64,000 nucleotides of DNA from Petunia secreta (GCA_029990175.1 JARKIP010000033.1:5890001-5954000); one strand, 5' to 3'. Positions 46,939-57,761 are shown, counted from the first letter of the stretch. Numbers and translations: made by a program. Notes: generated by a model from the sequence alone, not told the origin.

Positions 46939-46980
46939 TACTTTTAATTAAAATCCGGGACAAAATTGGGTGTCAACAAT

Positions 46981-47212
46981 TACTCCATCCGTTTCAAAAA
47001 GGATGAACCTATTTCCTTTTTAGTCTGTTTAAAAAAGAATGAGCTCTTTCTAAATTTGGAAAGAAATATTCTCTTTTACTCATCCCTAGATGATTTTTTG
47101 GCCACACAAATATCTATAAATTATTTTAGACCACAAGTTTCAAAAGTCTTCCCTCTTTATTAAACTCCGTGCAAAGTCAAATGGGTTCATCTAAAGTGGA
47201 ACGGAGGGAGTA
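46981..47212. mobile_element. Stowaway-like MITE
   Basis: TA-flanked element with ends CTCCATCCGTTTCAAAAAGG and, inverted, CTCCCTCCGTTCCACTTTAG, typical of Stowaway (Tc1/mariner-type) MITEs. The ATTAC duplication of the Tat-like element overlaps its left border. Confidence 0.75.
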
Positions 47213-47606
47213 ATCAATTTGACCCTCGTACTCCACAAAGATTTATCTTTTTTTAAATGGAGGGACTATATTTTTTACAAATACCTCCCATTCAAAATAT
47301 AAACCGTATTGACAAATTTTTGTTTCAAAATATTTGATGTTTTAAATTAGAAAGTTAATTATTAATTTTTCTCCAAATTTATGTCCTTAGTGGTCAAATT
47401 AATGGAGCTTTAATTAAGATAATTAAAATAGAGATAAATATATTAATTTAGCCAAATTATACTTTTATCATAAATACTATTAACGTCTTTTAAAAGAAAT
47501 CTTAAAAGATTGATCGAATGAACACGACACGAGGTAAGAGTTTGTTCGGTAAGAAATGTTAATATGTCAGCGCATATATCAGCTAAGTGTAAAAAATGAA
47601 TGCAAC
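47213..47606. other. Non-coding stretch between MITEs
   Basis: AT-rich, with nothing recognised apart from a GTACTCCACAAAG / GGAGGGACT remnant that may be part of another MITE. Confidence 0.5.
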
Positions 47607-47853
47607 TAGTCCATCCGTCCCAAAATAAGTATCTGAGTTAGACTGAACGCAGAATTTAAGAAAATAAAGAAGACTTTTAAATTTTGTGGTTTAAAATAAA
47701 AAATGTGTGTAATGTGGACCAGTGTTTTTAAATCCTGTGGTCCAAAATAAATTTTAAATTTAAAAAAGTGCCATAAAATAAATGAAACACTCATTTTAGG
47801 ATAAACAAAAAAATGAATACTAGTATACACTCATTTTGGTACGGAAGGAAGTA
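47607..47853. mobile_element. Stowaway-like MITE upstream of the P450
   Basis: TA-flanked, with left end GTCCATCCGTCCCAAAATAAG and right end ACTCATTTTGGTACGGAAGG. The interior has inverted similarity typical of this group. It ends about 235 bases before the P450 start codon. Confidence 0.7.
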
Positions 47854-48022
47854 ATTTAGAAACTGCACCTAAAAAGTACTTTTATGACTTTGATAAATAA
47901 AAATAAAAAGGTCAACCCAAAAAGTTTTATTCAAGGAGACATCGTCAAGTTGCCTTTTGTGTTGTAAAATATAGATAAGATGTACCAATTCTCCATGAGC
48001 TACAAAACGCACAAGAAACACC

Positions 48023-48028
48023 TATATA
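48023..48028 (+). promoter_or_regulatory. TATA box of the P450 gene
   Basis: TATATA in CCTATATAAG, about 60 bases before the ATG at 48088, giving a short leader. Confidence 0.6.
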
Positions 48029-48087
48029 AGTAGGACCAAAACTTGAAATGTAGAAGCAACAAAGAAATACTCATCAAATTTCCCAAA

Positions 48088-50325
48088 ATGGTGTTGTCTG
48101 AGTCCAACTTCCTGTTATGTCTTATTTCCATTTCAATAGCTTCTGTTTTCTTCTTTCTCTTGAAAAAAACCTCTCGTTCCTACAAGTTACCACCAGGACC
48201 ATCAGGTTTACCTATAGTAGGTAACATGTTTGATCTTGGAGATTTACCTCACATAAAAATGGAAGGGATGAGAAACCAATATGGCCCTGTTATGTGGCTT
48301 AAAATTGGTGCAATTAACACCTTAGTAATTCAATCAGCTCAAGCTGCTACAGCATTTTTCAAAAACCATGATGCTAATTTCTTAGAACGTGTTGTAGTTG
48401 AAGTAAATCGAGTTTGCAACTATCTTCAAGGTTCTTTGGCTTTAGCTCCTTATGGAAACTACTGGAGAATGCTAAGGAGAATATGTTCAATGGAATTGTT
48501 TGTACATAGTAGGATTAATAACTCTGAGTCCATTAGGCGAAAAAGTGTCGATAAAATGATCCAATGGATTGAAACACATGGGAAGAAGGAACAAGGACAA
48601 GGGATTGAAATTACTAGGTTTGTTTTTCTAGCATCGTTTAATATGTTAGGAAATCTAATTATGTCAAAAGAATTGGCAGCTGATCCTGATTCGACTACGG
48701 CCTCAGAGTTCTTTGACGCTATGATGGGACAGGTTGAGTGGTCTGGAACTCCAAATATTTCAGATGTATTTCCACTGCTTAGATGGCTTGATATTCAGGG
48801 GTTAAGGAGGAAAATGAAGAGAGATATGGGAAAGGGAAAGGAAATTCTCTCAGCTTTTATTAAGGAAAGAATTAAAGAGCAAGAAAATGGTAGAGCAAAA
48901 GGGACAGATTTCTTAGATGTACTTCTTGCTTTTGAGGGCAAAGGAAAAGATGAACCTGCCAAGTTATCTGAACATGAAATCAACATATTTATTCTGGTAA
49001 GTTTCAAACTCTTCATCCTTTTAATGATTTACTGTAGATTTAAGATTTAAATTTGATGGTACAACACTTCAACCCTTAACTTTTTACAAACTTTGTTCGA
49101 TGATAATTATTGGTTCAGAATTTATTATTTGTTGAAACAGACAAATATGCCTTAAACTATAGGTTCAAATGACTTCGTTATATAGAGGCTGCATTCTCAT
49201 TTATTTTTACTACAGTATTCTTACTAAACTCGACCTCAACTCCTCAAGTATGCTTTCTCTTTTTGATTTTACATAAACATACTCTTATAGAATCTTGTGG
49301 TTTTCATCATATGTCGTCAACTTCATAAGAGCATAGGAAAATGATATGTTCTAACCAATAAGATTTTAAATATAGAGAGGTGTCTATCTTTTTAGATAGA
49401 TACAGTAGCAACAACATATCCAATGATATTCCACAAGTAAGGTCTGGAGAGGGTGAGGTATATATAGATCTTATGCACACCAAAGTGGAGAGTCTGTTTC
49501 TGGTAGACCCTCGCTAAAACCAACATTTTCGTTAACATATTTTGGAAAAAAAAGTATAAGAAGAAAATACCATGATAAGTAAAATGCTGGCATAAAAACT
49601 AGGGAATATCTTCTTTTTAGATGGAAGAAAAAAAGAAAAAATTGTTATGTAAAATAGAATGAATTTCAGGCTTTTTTAGATGATAATGAGAAATATGGTG
49701 CTATATGCAGGAAATGTTTCTAGCTGGTACAGAGACATCTAGCAGCACAACAGAGTGGGCACTAACTGAACTCCTTCGAAACCCAGAAACAATGGCTAGA
49801 GTAAAGGCAGAAATTGCTGAAGTTGTAGGACCAAACAAGAAGTTCGAAGAGAGTGACATTGATAAATTACCCTATATGCAAGCAGTTGTAAAAGAAACAT
49901 TTCGTCTACATCCTCCACTTCCTTTCTTACTACCAAGAAAAGCAACTCAAGATACTAAATTCATGGGGTATGATGTACCTAAAGGGACTCAAATTTTTAT
50001 CAATGCGTGGGCTATTGGAAGAGATCCCGAGTGTTGGCATGATCCACTGGACTTTATACCTGAAAGATTTATTGGCTCGAAGATAGATTTCAAGGGACTA
50101 AATTACGAGTTAATTCCATTTGGTGCTGGTAGAAGAATGTGTGTGGGAGTTCCATTGGGTCATAGGATGGTGCACTTTGTTTTAGGCACATTGCTTCATG
50201 AATTCAACTGGGAACTTCCACATAATATGAGTTCTAAATCCATTGACATGACTGAGAGATTGGGAACCACTGTGAGAAAACTTGAACCACTGAAAGTCAT
50301 ACCAAACAAGTGTAAACTCTCCTAA
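48088..50325 (+). CDS. Cytochrome P450, CYP76A-like, two exons
   Basis: Exon 1 is 48088-48996 and exon 2 is 49711-50325. The phase-0 intron of 714 bp has GTAAGT and TGCAG borders. The product has 507 residues, a normal length for a plant microsomal P450. Visible features in order are an N-terminal membrane anchor (about residues 8-25), basic residues, the Pro-rich hinge KLPPGPSGLPIVG (about 33-45), the I-helix oxygen-binding motif AGTETS (308-313), the K-helix ETFR (365-368), PERF (420-423), and the heme loop FGAGRRMCVG with the axial Cys at about 447. All are intact. The enzyme should sit on the ER, receive electrons from NADPH-P450 reductase and mono-oxygenate a small molecule. Sequence style, such as LPIVGNMFDLGDLPHIKMEG, resembles CYP76A proteins of Solanaceae. 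Other CYP76 members act on monoterpenoids, iridoids or alkaloids, but no substrate can be read from the sequence. The frame is open 15 codons upstream of the ATG but lacks another ATG. A different CYP76 subfamily is possible. Confidence 0.93.
48997..49710 (+). other. Intron of the P450 gene
   Basis: 714 bp, AT-rich, with donor GTAAGT, acceptor TGCAG and phase 0. It lies at the position of the conserved single intron of many A-type plant P450s, just before the I-helix motif. No transposon was recognised within it. Confidence 0.9.
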
Positions 50326-50831
50326 GTTTTAAGCAATCATAGAATTAATTTGGCAGCTTCATGTATTTCACGTCACTTGCTTACAAGCTTTATATTATTA
50401 CTAGCATATACAATTTGAAAAGGTGAGTAGTTGAAGTCAAGGTTGAATTATCTTTCCTACAGTGAATATGACTTGATGATCTGCTTATTATAATTATGCA
50501 GACGTGAAAGCATTATTTGGTCAATAATTCTTGTTCTTGTTGTTTTACAATTTAATGTGACGCATCATTTGGGCCAACAGTATTGGACAGGATTTTGTAT
50601 GCAAGCTGCCATGAAAATGCAAGATACGATAAGATTACATTTATTTCAGTTTTATGTGAATACAGGATGAGCGCTGCCCGTGCACAGCACAGGCCCAATA
50701 ATTTGAATTTTAACATAGCTCTGATTGTGAGGATTGTGGAATCGTGCATCTACCAAGTGATTGGCGATTTAAATAGGAATATATAGTTTAAACTATCCAC
50801 AATTCCACAGATACAAAAGTAGCACTTCCAT
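50326..50831. other. 3' flank of the P450 gene
   Basis: No further gene. It should contain the 3' untranslated region and polyadenylation site. No clear AATAAA was identified. Confidence 0.5.
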
Positions 50832-51490
50832 TGATACAATCCGGATTGGTATCCAAAGCCGTAGGAAGCTTACACTCAACATGCGGACTTGGAACGCTTC
50901 AAAGAGAGCATGGAAACCAAGAGTCAAGTCAAGAGATGGCCAAAAGACCAAGATGCAAGCTTACTGATTTTTGGAAACTGCTCATGCTGCGCGATCGCGA
51001 GAGGAGGGTCGCGATCGCGATGATGGAAAAGTTTGCCCTGCGCGATCGCGAGGTGCAAGGCGCGATCGCGATGAAGAATAGTCAAGCAGCGTTCCAGAAT
51101 TAGCTTCAGGGGCTTTTTTGTCCATTTATTAGGCTTAGGGGCTTTTAGTCATTTTACACTCACGTACGGGAAAATTATATAAGCCTCCCTTAGTCTTTCA
51201 TTTCATTAGTTAGTTTTTTATTGAGGATAGAGATAGATTAGGCCGAGCCTATCTTGTGAAAGCCCGAGGCTTCACGGACTCCTTTACTTGGAACCGGGTG
51301 GATGCCATCCTAGTATGGATCCTCGATAGGTACAAGTTTTTTTCTCTCTCTCGGATATTCAATCTTGTTTGAATCGAATATCCTTTCTTTCTTCTATTTC
51401 TGTCCTTCCCCGTCCCTATTTTCTTATTGTTGTGTTTACTTTATCGCTTCCGTCTCTTTTTCTTGTTTCCGCGTAGTTTGGTTCATATCA
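50832..51490 (+). repeat. 5' LTR with clustered GCGATCGC palindromes
   Basis: 659 bp with TG...CA ends (TGATACAATCCGG to GTTCATATCA). Four GCGATCGC palindromes lie within 50991-51070. A possible promoter region with AAATTATATAAGCCTCCC lies near 51173. Confidence 0.87.
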
Positions 51491-51492
51491 TT

Positions 51493-51503
51493 TGGTACCA
51501 GAG
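51493..51503 (+). promoter_or_regulatory. Primer-binding site of the non-autonomous gypsy element
   Basis: TGGTACCAGAG, two bases after the LTR, is a one-base variant of the initiator-Met site TGGTATCAGAG. Confidence 0.75.
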
Positions 51504-52669
51504 TAAGGCTCGAGTTTTGTTTCTACAATCCCCTGACCCCTGATTCTTCGTGCCTAGGTTGGTTTCTATCTTAGTTTCTTGTTTGTTATTGTTGAAAAGA
51601 AGAAAACACAAAATAAATTGAAAAAGTTGAAAAATGCAAAAAAAAATCATATTGTAGATTGGATTTGATGACCCGTTGATTGCTTGATATCGGGGATTAA
51701 TCTATGATGTTTACCCGTTAATTTGGTACCCTTGTTACGTGATTCGGTGTAGAGAATCAAAAGTTGAAAAAAATATTAAAAAACCCCCAAAGTTAGAAAA
51801 ACCCTTGAATTTGATTGAAAAATTTCTTGATTTGGATTTGTTATGGGTTGGGTGTTGATATAAATCATTGGGAATTGATTGTAATAGTTGAAAACACAAT
51901 TGGGTATGCATTACAAAAACAAGTTGAATCGAGTTGATTCGAGTGAAAAGTTGAAGTTCAAAATCGAATTCTGGTTCAACAGCAGCAGACCTGCGCGATC
52001 GCGCAAGCCCGGGCGCAATCGCGATGAAGAAAATTTTACTCTTCGCGATCGTGAAGAGTTGAGCGCGATAGCAAAGAGAAAAATTAATCTTGGAATTTTT
52101 TTGTTCATCGCGAACGCGCCCGTCTTTGCGCAATAGCGAAGAACAACAAATTTTTCAGAATTCCAGTTTTGAGACAGAACGTTCGCAACAGCTTCTGAAC
52201 AGTTTCCAATCATCAAAACTCCAACTGATTTATTAAATATGGTGAGTTTCTAGATCACAAACAAAATTCCATCCAATGCCGAATCCGTTTAGTACCAATT
52301 CGATTCGACTCTTTCTTGTGTCACTTCCTTAGTAGTCTTGTAACTTCTCTCTTTTGGTTTATTACTTGTTTCCTTTGTTCCTAGTTCGCTTGTGTATCCT
52401 TATTCGTTATTTGGTATCTTATAAACTCCATTCCGAACCTATACTTGGACGTGCTAGTTGGTGATCATTTCATTTCGGTTCCTATAAAGGGGATAATGCT
52501 AGCTTTGAGAGGAAAAAGGCTAAGAGTGGTGAGAACAATAGAGTGTGGTCATAAAAGCCAAAGACCTTGAGTGTATACACGAGTAGAAAGAAAATTGAGT
52601 GAACATTACTTGAGTGATACACGTGAGGGAGTGAACTTGTGAAGTCCTTTACTCTTATTTGTTATAGAT
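51504..52669 (+). other. Leader region with GCGATCGC-related motifs
   Basis: No coding sequence. At 51990-52140 a second cluster of palindrome-like GC motifs appears (TGCGCGATCGCGCAAG, then decayed forms such as TTCGCGATCGTGAAG and GCGCAATAGCGAAG), resembling those of the LTR. Confidence 0.6.
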
Positions 52670-54875
52670 ATGGCGTCGGATGATGATTGTGGAGGGTATA
52701 GTTCGTGTAGAGATGATGGAGACTATGGTTCCTATGATGGTGATGATGGATGTTGCTATGATGATTCCGGGAACTATGGTTCGTATGAGGATGAAGCGGG
52801 TCGCTATGATGATCGTGAGGTTGATGAGGACTATGAAGCTCATGATGATGAATATGTTGATCCTTATGCTTCTAGTCAAGAATCTCAAGATGGTGACGCT
52901 TCAAGGTATGATGTTCCTACTTACTCTTCTTGTGATGAATTTGAACATGATGATAGTGACATAGAGGGAATGGATGATGAAGTTGATAATACGAATTGTG
53001 TATATGCATCTTCTCTTGGTGTTACTTGTGGTGTACAAGGGAGTAGTAGAGGTCCTCCCATTTATGGGAAGAGGTAGTTATTCAATGGAAAAAGGGAGGA
53101 TTGTCTATCCTACTCGTGCTAAAGGGATTAATGCTCCTAACTCCCATGTGAAGGGTGGAGTGAGAAGTGGTGTTGCTCTTGCTACCAAAGGCTTGTATGA
53201 TTCTAACAATGCTAGGAGTAGAAGTAGTAGGAGTGGTGCCATTGACTATGAGACTTCTTCCTCGACTTTCAACAACACTTTTAATGTTGGAAGAGTGACG
53301 GGAAGTGGAAGTTACACTAGCAATATTGCTAGTAGAGGATGGCTAAGGGAGACCCAAGTTGTTAGTGTTGACACCCTTGGGCATTCAAGTTGTACTAAAA
53401 GAGAGTCGACATCTTCTAATTGTGCTAAAAGGTTTAATGTCTCTAATTCTTATGTGAAAGGCAACTTGAGGCCTGGCGTGGAAAAAGGTGCTACATGTGC
53501 TACAAATGGTTTGTCTCGGACTAACAATGCTTTGAGAACTATGTTTAGACGGAATCATTTTGTAGACAACCATGAGTGTGATGAAGTTTGTGTGGAGAAA
53601 TTTTTGAAAGAAAGAAAGAATTTCTTCCACACAATTTGTAGGGTTGGAGGGCTTGGTTGTGCCATGATCATTGATTATGAGAGTCATACTAATGTTGCAA
53701 GTAGGGGTGTTCATGGATCGGGTTGGGTCGGTTTTCCTCTAAAAGATAACCAAACCAATTAATTTGGGTTTTTAAATACTTAAACCACAACCAAACCAAT
53801 TAAGTCGGTTTTTCACTTGTTCGGTTTTTGTCGGTTATGTCGGTTATTTCGGGTTGTTCGATTTTTTATCGGATTTTTTCCTCACTAAATTTATAACATA
53901 CACTTCCAAGGATCAAACACATATTCAAGTGGCTATATTTCACCATGAGACATCCACACCAAGTACACTCTAGAAAAGAACAAATTATTTATGTAATCAA
54001 GAACTATATATTTAGCTTCATCCAAAAATTGATTATACAAGCATTTTACCATTTCCAACTTCTTACAATGATTTTTTTTCGTGTTTGAAAAATTGAATAG
54101 ATATCATTTGCCAAGATATCTTGTTGATATTGAATTAACCGATAATGGAAACTATAAGACAAGTTATTTTTAACATACAATAGATTGTTTGACTTCAAAA
54201 TACAAAAGTTATATAAAAAAATGAGGAACTAAACTAAAATTCAAAAGGACAATTAAAAAAAATTAACATATGGTGTAAATTCATAAAATCACACATAATT
54301 GTATATCTAATTATAATTTTAATACTATTTATATAGTCGGTTTGGTTCGGTTTTTTCCGGTTATTTTTTGTTTAAAACCAAAACCAAACCAAATTATATC
54401 GGGTTTTTAAATTAAAAACCAAAACCAAACTAAACCTAAAGAATATCAGTTTTTTCTTTCGGGTTGAGTCGATTTTCGGTTTAGTGCGGTTTTTCGGTTT
54501 CACGTGAACACCCCTAGTTGCAAGTGTTTCTATGTTTGAGAAACTAAAGTTGGAAACTTGTAGTCATCCCTTCCCCTATAGGTGGCCTTGGTTGAATAGA
54601 GATGGGTTTGTGGATATTACACAACAAGTGTGGTGAAGTTCCAGATTGACAATTATCATGATGAAGTATTATGTGATGTGATGTCCATAAAAGGTTGTCA
54701 CTTGTTGTTGGGAGAACCATGGAAGGTTGTTAGGAATGCCAAGTATAGTGAGAAGTTGGGAAGACATGCTCTCACTTTACGGGACCAAAAGTTTGTTCTT
54801 GGTGCCAACCCCTCCAGTGAAAGTCAAGGAATTTTATTTTGGAATGCTAGAAAAAAGAAGAAAGACAAGTGCTAG
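52670..54875 (+). pseudogene. Acidic gag-like ORF and protease-like region, broken
   Basis: The frame opens with ATG at 52670 and gives about 135 codons of a very acidic Asp/Gly/Tyr-rich protein. The signal then moves to another frame (about 53080-53701), rich in Ser/Asn/Gly and containing two related AKRFNVSNSYVKG / AKGINAPNSHVKG segments. Next comes a block that resembles the aspartic protease of plant gypsy elements: a Cys/Phe-rich lead-in and IIDYESHTNVAS, where functional relatives have IxDxGSxTNVAS. The protease continues after the hAT insertion from 54517 to about 54875 with HPFPYRWPWLN, VLCDVMSIKGCHLLLGEPW and RHALTLRDQKF. The changed catalytic loop, a TGA near 54632, the frame change and the hAT insertion make it non-functional. 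No capsid domain is clearly recognisable, so the gag label rests on position. Confidence 0.65.
53702..54516. mobile_element. Non-autonomous hAT element
   Basis: An 815-bp insertion with inverted termini TAGGGGTGTTCA and the 8-bp duplication GTTGCAAG (53694-53701 and 54517-54524), the hAT hallmark. Subterminal regions are full of GGTTTGGTTCGG / CCAAACCAA-type motifs, which could bind transposase. No transposase ORF is present. It lies within the protease-like coding region of the gypsy element. Confidence 0.92.
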
Positions 54876-55829
54876 AAAGGAGTTGACAAGTGTAAAAAAG
54901 GTGAACCCGAATCCACAAGTTTCAAGGCCAAGTGGTTCACCAACAAAGAAGAAGGAGACTTCAAGTGATGAGTCTCTAAGTCCTAAATTCCGGGTTGATG
55001 TTAAAAGTTCACCTACTCCGGCTGTGGGTATTCTTGGGCCTCGTCCCAATTTACCCGAATTTGAGAGACAAAAAATTGAGAGTAGTAAGGGAGTGACTGG
55101 CGACATTCCTCGAGTGGAAAAAGGAGAAGATGTGTTGAGTGATGTGAGTGGGATGTCGCCACCCGAGTCTACACCCGACCTTGAAAAGAAAATGAAGGAA
55201 AAGAAAAAGAGAAAAAGAATTATTGAGAGTAAGGACACCCCTTATTCTAATCCTAACCCTCTATCTTTTTCTTCTACTTATGTGAGCTCTTGTGTAGGTA
55301 TTCTTGAAGGCCAACCAATGGAGTTTCAATCATGTTCCAATATGGAAAGGCAAGGTGAAAAAGATCTAGAATGTGAGCTTCAAGTTGGAGGAACCACCCA
55401 TGACACTTCAAGTGCATTGAGTGAGCAAGATGGCCACTCACAGGTATGTGTTAGTCCTTCTTCCCATGAGCATGATGCTTCTTTGTCTTATGATATTGTT
55501 TGTGAAATTCTATGCTAGTTGGTGATTTGTACGATTACAATGTGTTTGCAACTAGTGTAGAGTCAAATGGTCAACTTGTGTGTGAATGTGAACCACTAGT
55601 TGAGAGGGTTGAAAAGCCACATCATGATGTGAGCTCGATTTTAATTGAACCTCTCTTTGGTGAAGATGTTGTAGTTGACCTTGCTTGTGACCCTTGTTAT
55701 GACACCCCACCAATCTTTGATAAAGGGGAAGATGAGTTGTATGATCATACCCTTATGGATGTTATTGCCTATGGTGGATCTATGTGTTGTAGTGAGGTTG
55801 ATGGTGACTTGAGGAGTCCTAGTGGATGA
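54727..55829 (+). pseudogene. Unknown Ser/Lys-rich ORFs of the gypsy element
   Basis: An open frame at 54727-55518 (263 codons) is followed by an overlapping one at 55512-55829 (105 codons). The first begins inside protease sequence in a shifted frame and then reads Lys/Ser/Pro-rich, low-complexity sequence with a basic run (KKMKEKKKRKRIIESK) and a serine-rich tail. The second is acidic and rich in Asp, Val and Cys. I recognise no domain. They occupy the place where RT and integrase would be. They could be one lineage-specific protein broken by a shift or unconstrained sequence. A further frame at 55904-56209 has similar composition. Confidence 0.4.
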
Positions 55830-56556
55830 GATGGATCGAATTGTATTCAATGACTCCTCAAGTGTGGATGATGATTCTAGTTGGGATGCCTCACCTTTGA
55901 TGGGTGGTGAACTTGTCTTCACTAACCCTATGTTTGAAAGAGGATTTTGAAAGAGGTGGTAATGTGCATTCAACTAGAGGAGAGTGTGGGCTTGAACCTC
56001 CATCGTATGGGAAGCTTAGCTCTATAGATAATTTATTGTTTGAGACCTCCCTTGGGAGCTTGTCTAGTGAGGAGGATTGTCTTGGAGGTGATTTTGGAGG
56101 TGAGAAGCTATCTCTTGGTGTGAATAAGAGTTCTCTTAAGAAGCGGAGTGGAGTCTTTGATGCTAGTTGTTGCTTGAACTATTTTGAGTGTTTACATTAC
56201 CTATGTTGATCACACCTTGAGTGTTAAGCATTCCAAAGCCAATGTGTCACATTGTGATAATATTGATTTGAAGGTTTGGTGTGTTGGTCATAGGTAATTT
56301 GATTGCTATATGTTGCATGTTCCATATCCTATTGATCTCTTTGCTTATTCTAGTGTTGGATCCACTTCCTTGTTGAGCCAAGAAGTTATTGTTTCGTTTG
56401 GGGATATAATCTTTTTAATTGATATTGATGCTTGGCTCTACCATAAGAGTGTGTTTTCCACACTCTTGGGCACTAAGCTACTCTTGGAGTAGGAAGTTTG
56501 TTTGTCTTTGCTTTGCTTGTAGGTCTTGTTGGCTTGATTTCGAGGACGAAATCCTT
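55830..56556 (+). other. 3' internal region of the gypsy element
   Basis: Short open frames (55904-56209 and 56310-56492) without recognisable domains. Near 56539 the sequence TTCGAGGACGAAATCC is the conserved end of gypsy internal regions before the purine tract. Confidence 0.55.
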
Positions 56557-56571
56557 TTAAGAAGGGGAGAA
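56557..56571 (+). promoter_or_regulatory. Polypurine tract of the non-autonomous gypsy element
   Basis: TTAAGAAGGGGAGAA ends directly at the 3' LTR start. Confidence 0.8.
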
Positions 56572-56801
56572 TGATACAATCTGGATTGGTATCCAAAGCC
56601 GTGGGAAGCTTACGCTCAACATGCGGACTTGAAACGCTTCAAAGAGAGCTTGGAAACCAAGAGTCAAGTCAAGAGATGGCCAAAAGACCAAGATGCAAGC
56701 TTAATGATTTCTGGAAACTGCTTATGCTGCGGGATCACGAGAGGAGGGTCGCGATCGCGATGATGGAAAAGTTTGCCCTGCGCGATCGCGAGGTGCAAGG
56801 C
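56572..56801 (+). repeat. 3' LTR, first 230 bases
   Basis: Aligns without gaps to 50832-51061 and stops at AAGGC, where the next element begins. Confidence 0.9.
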
Positions 56802-57460
56802 TGACACGACCCGGAATCCGGCTAGGCCGTGCGGGCACCTGACATCTTCCCCTAGACCCGTCGGGCGAACCCTGCCAATTAAATTAGAAAAATAAATATA
56901 ATCCAATTCATAAATAAAAACAAGACTTAGAAAAAGCACAGACATACTGATACCTCTAAGCTGTACAAAAGAAATTACAGCTGACTACCCAACATACTAG
57001 GTTTAGGGCTATCCAGACTAGACATCTAAGAGTACAAAAGAAGACAGATACCTCATGAAGGGAGCAAAATGCAACTGAAATAATAACCAATATACTGGTG
57101 GCCATCCGGAATAAAAGCTGGCTCACCCTGACAGCTGAAGTCGTCTTCGCTCCTACACAACGTGGCGAACTCAATCCTGGAGCGAACCTGCCGAAACGAA
57201 ATAGATAGACAAGAAACAAACAACAAACAAGGGTGAGTCAAAAGGACTCAATAAGTGGGGCAGACTAGCCTCCTAAGAATAGGATAGCTAGCCAGGGAGA
57301 AGAAACAGATAAACAAAATTCCTCTTATTTAAATTATAAAAACGCAGAGCCAGATAATAACTAGAAACACGTATGGGATGACAAACTCATTAACAACCAG
57401 GAACGTAAGATAACTAAAACATATAGGTATCCCGAACACATCAACAATCAGAAATATATC

Positions 57461-57591
57461 CTGCTGCGGCGTGCAACCCGATCCATATATTCATCCTGTT
57501 GCGGCGTGCAACCCGATCCATAGATTTATACCATTGCGGCGTGCAACCCGATCCATATAGTTATACCGTTGCGGCGTGCAACTCGATTCCC
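57461..57591. repeat. 35-bp tandem repeat, four copies
   Basis: TTGCGGCGTGCAACCCGATC plus a short AT-rich tail, with the GCGGCGTGCAAC core starting at 57466, 57501, 57536 and 57571. Confidence 0.9.
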
Positions 57592-57761
57592 GTAACTCGG
57601 GATACGAGCCAGAAATATATAGGCAAACTGAGATATGTCCACGTCATAGTATACATACCGCATACATAAAACACAACACAGTACACATAATAGTCAGTAT
57701 GCAGTGCAATGGGATGGGATGAATGCGGTATGATGCAATGCAGTCACCTATGCCTGATACC

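Larger units (their letters stand above)
35693..46978 (-). mobile_element. Complete non-coding Tat-like LTR retrotransposon
   Basis: LTRs at 35693-38058 and 43313-46978 enclose 5.25 kb. The flanks carry the duplication ATTAC (35688-35692 and 46979-46983). A purine tract beside the left LTR and a primer site beside the right LTR show that it reads on -. Its untranslated regions are related to the + strand element at 5580-12961. No gag or pol motif is recognisable, so this is a large non-autonomous derivative. The right LTR has been interrupted by a MULE-type element. Confidence 0.9.
43313..46978 (-). repeat. 5' LTR of the Tat-like element, interrupted
   Basis: Without the inserted MULE-like element and one copy of its target duplication, this LTR is about 2327 bp, against 2366 bp for its partner. 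The difference is largely the shorter (TAA)n array (44077-44166) and A-tract. Confidence 0.9.
50832..56801 (+). mobile_element. Non-autonomous Ty3-gypsy element with gag/protease-like ORFs
   Basis: The 5' LTR (50832-51490), a primer site, an internal region of about 5.1 kb including a hAT insertion, a purine tract, and the first 230 bases of the 3' LTR (56572-56801) lie on +. The 3' LTR is cut by the next gypsy insertion, so its remainder should lie beyond the window. The left flank is TCCAT, which should recur after the 3' LTR. The 230 shared LTR bases differ at about ten sites (about 96 % identity). RT, RNase H and integrase are absent. In the place of pol lie Ser/Lys-rich open frames of unknown role. 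Confidence 0.85.

Noticed and set aside
48043..48087. Upstream extension of the P450 frame by 15 codons
   Set aside because: The extension begins with TTG, not ATG. The ATG at 48088 gives a standard membrane anchor and a normal P450 length.
56956..57241. Minus ORFs of 87 and 62 codons, repeated at 63538-63823
   Set aside because: They lie within LTR sequence and have no supporting domain. The repetition is the LTR pair.
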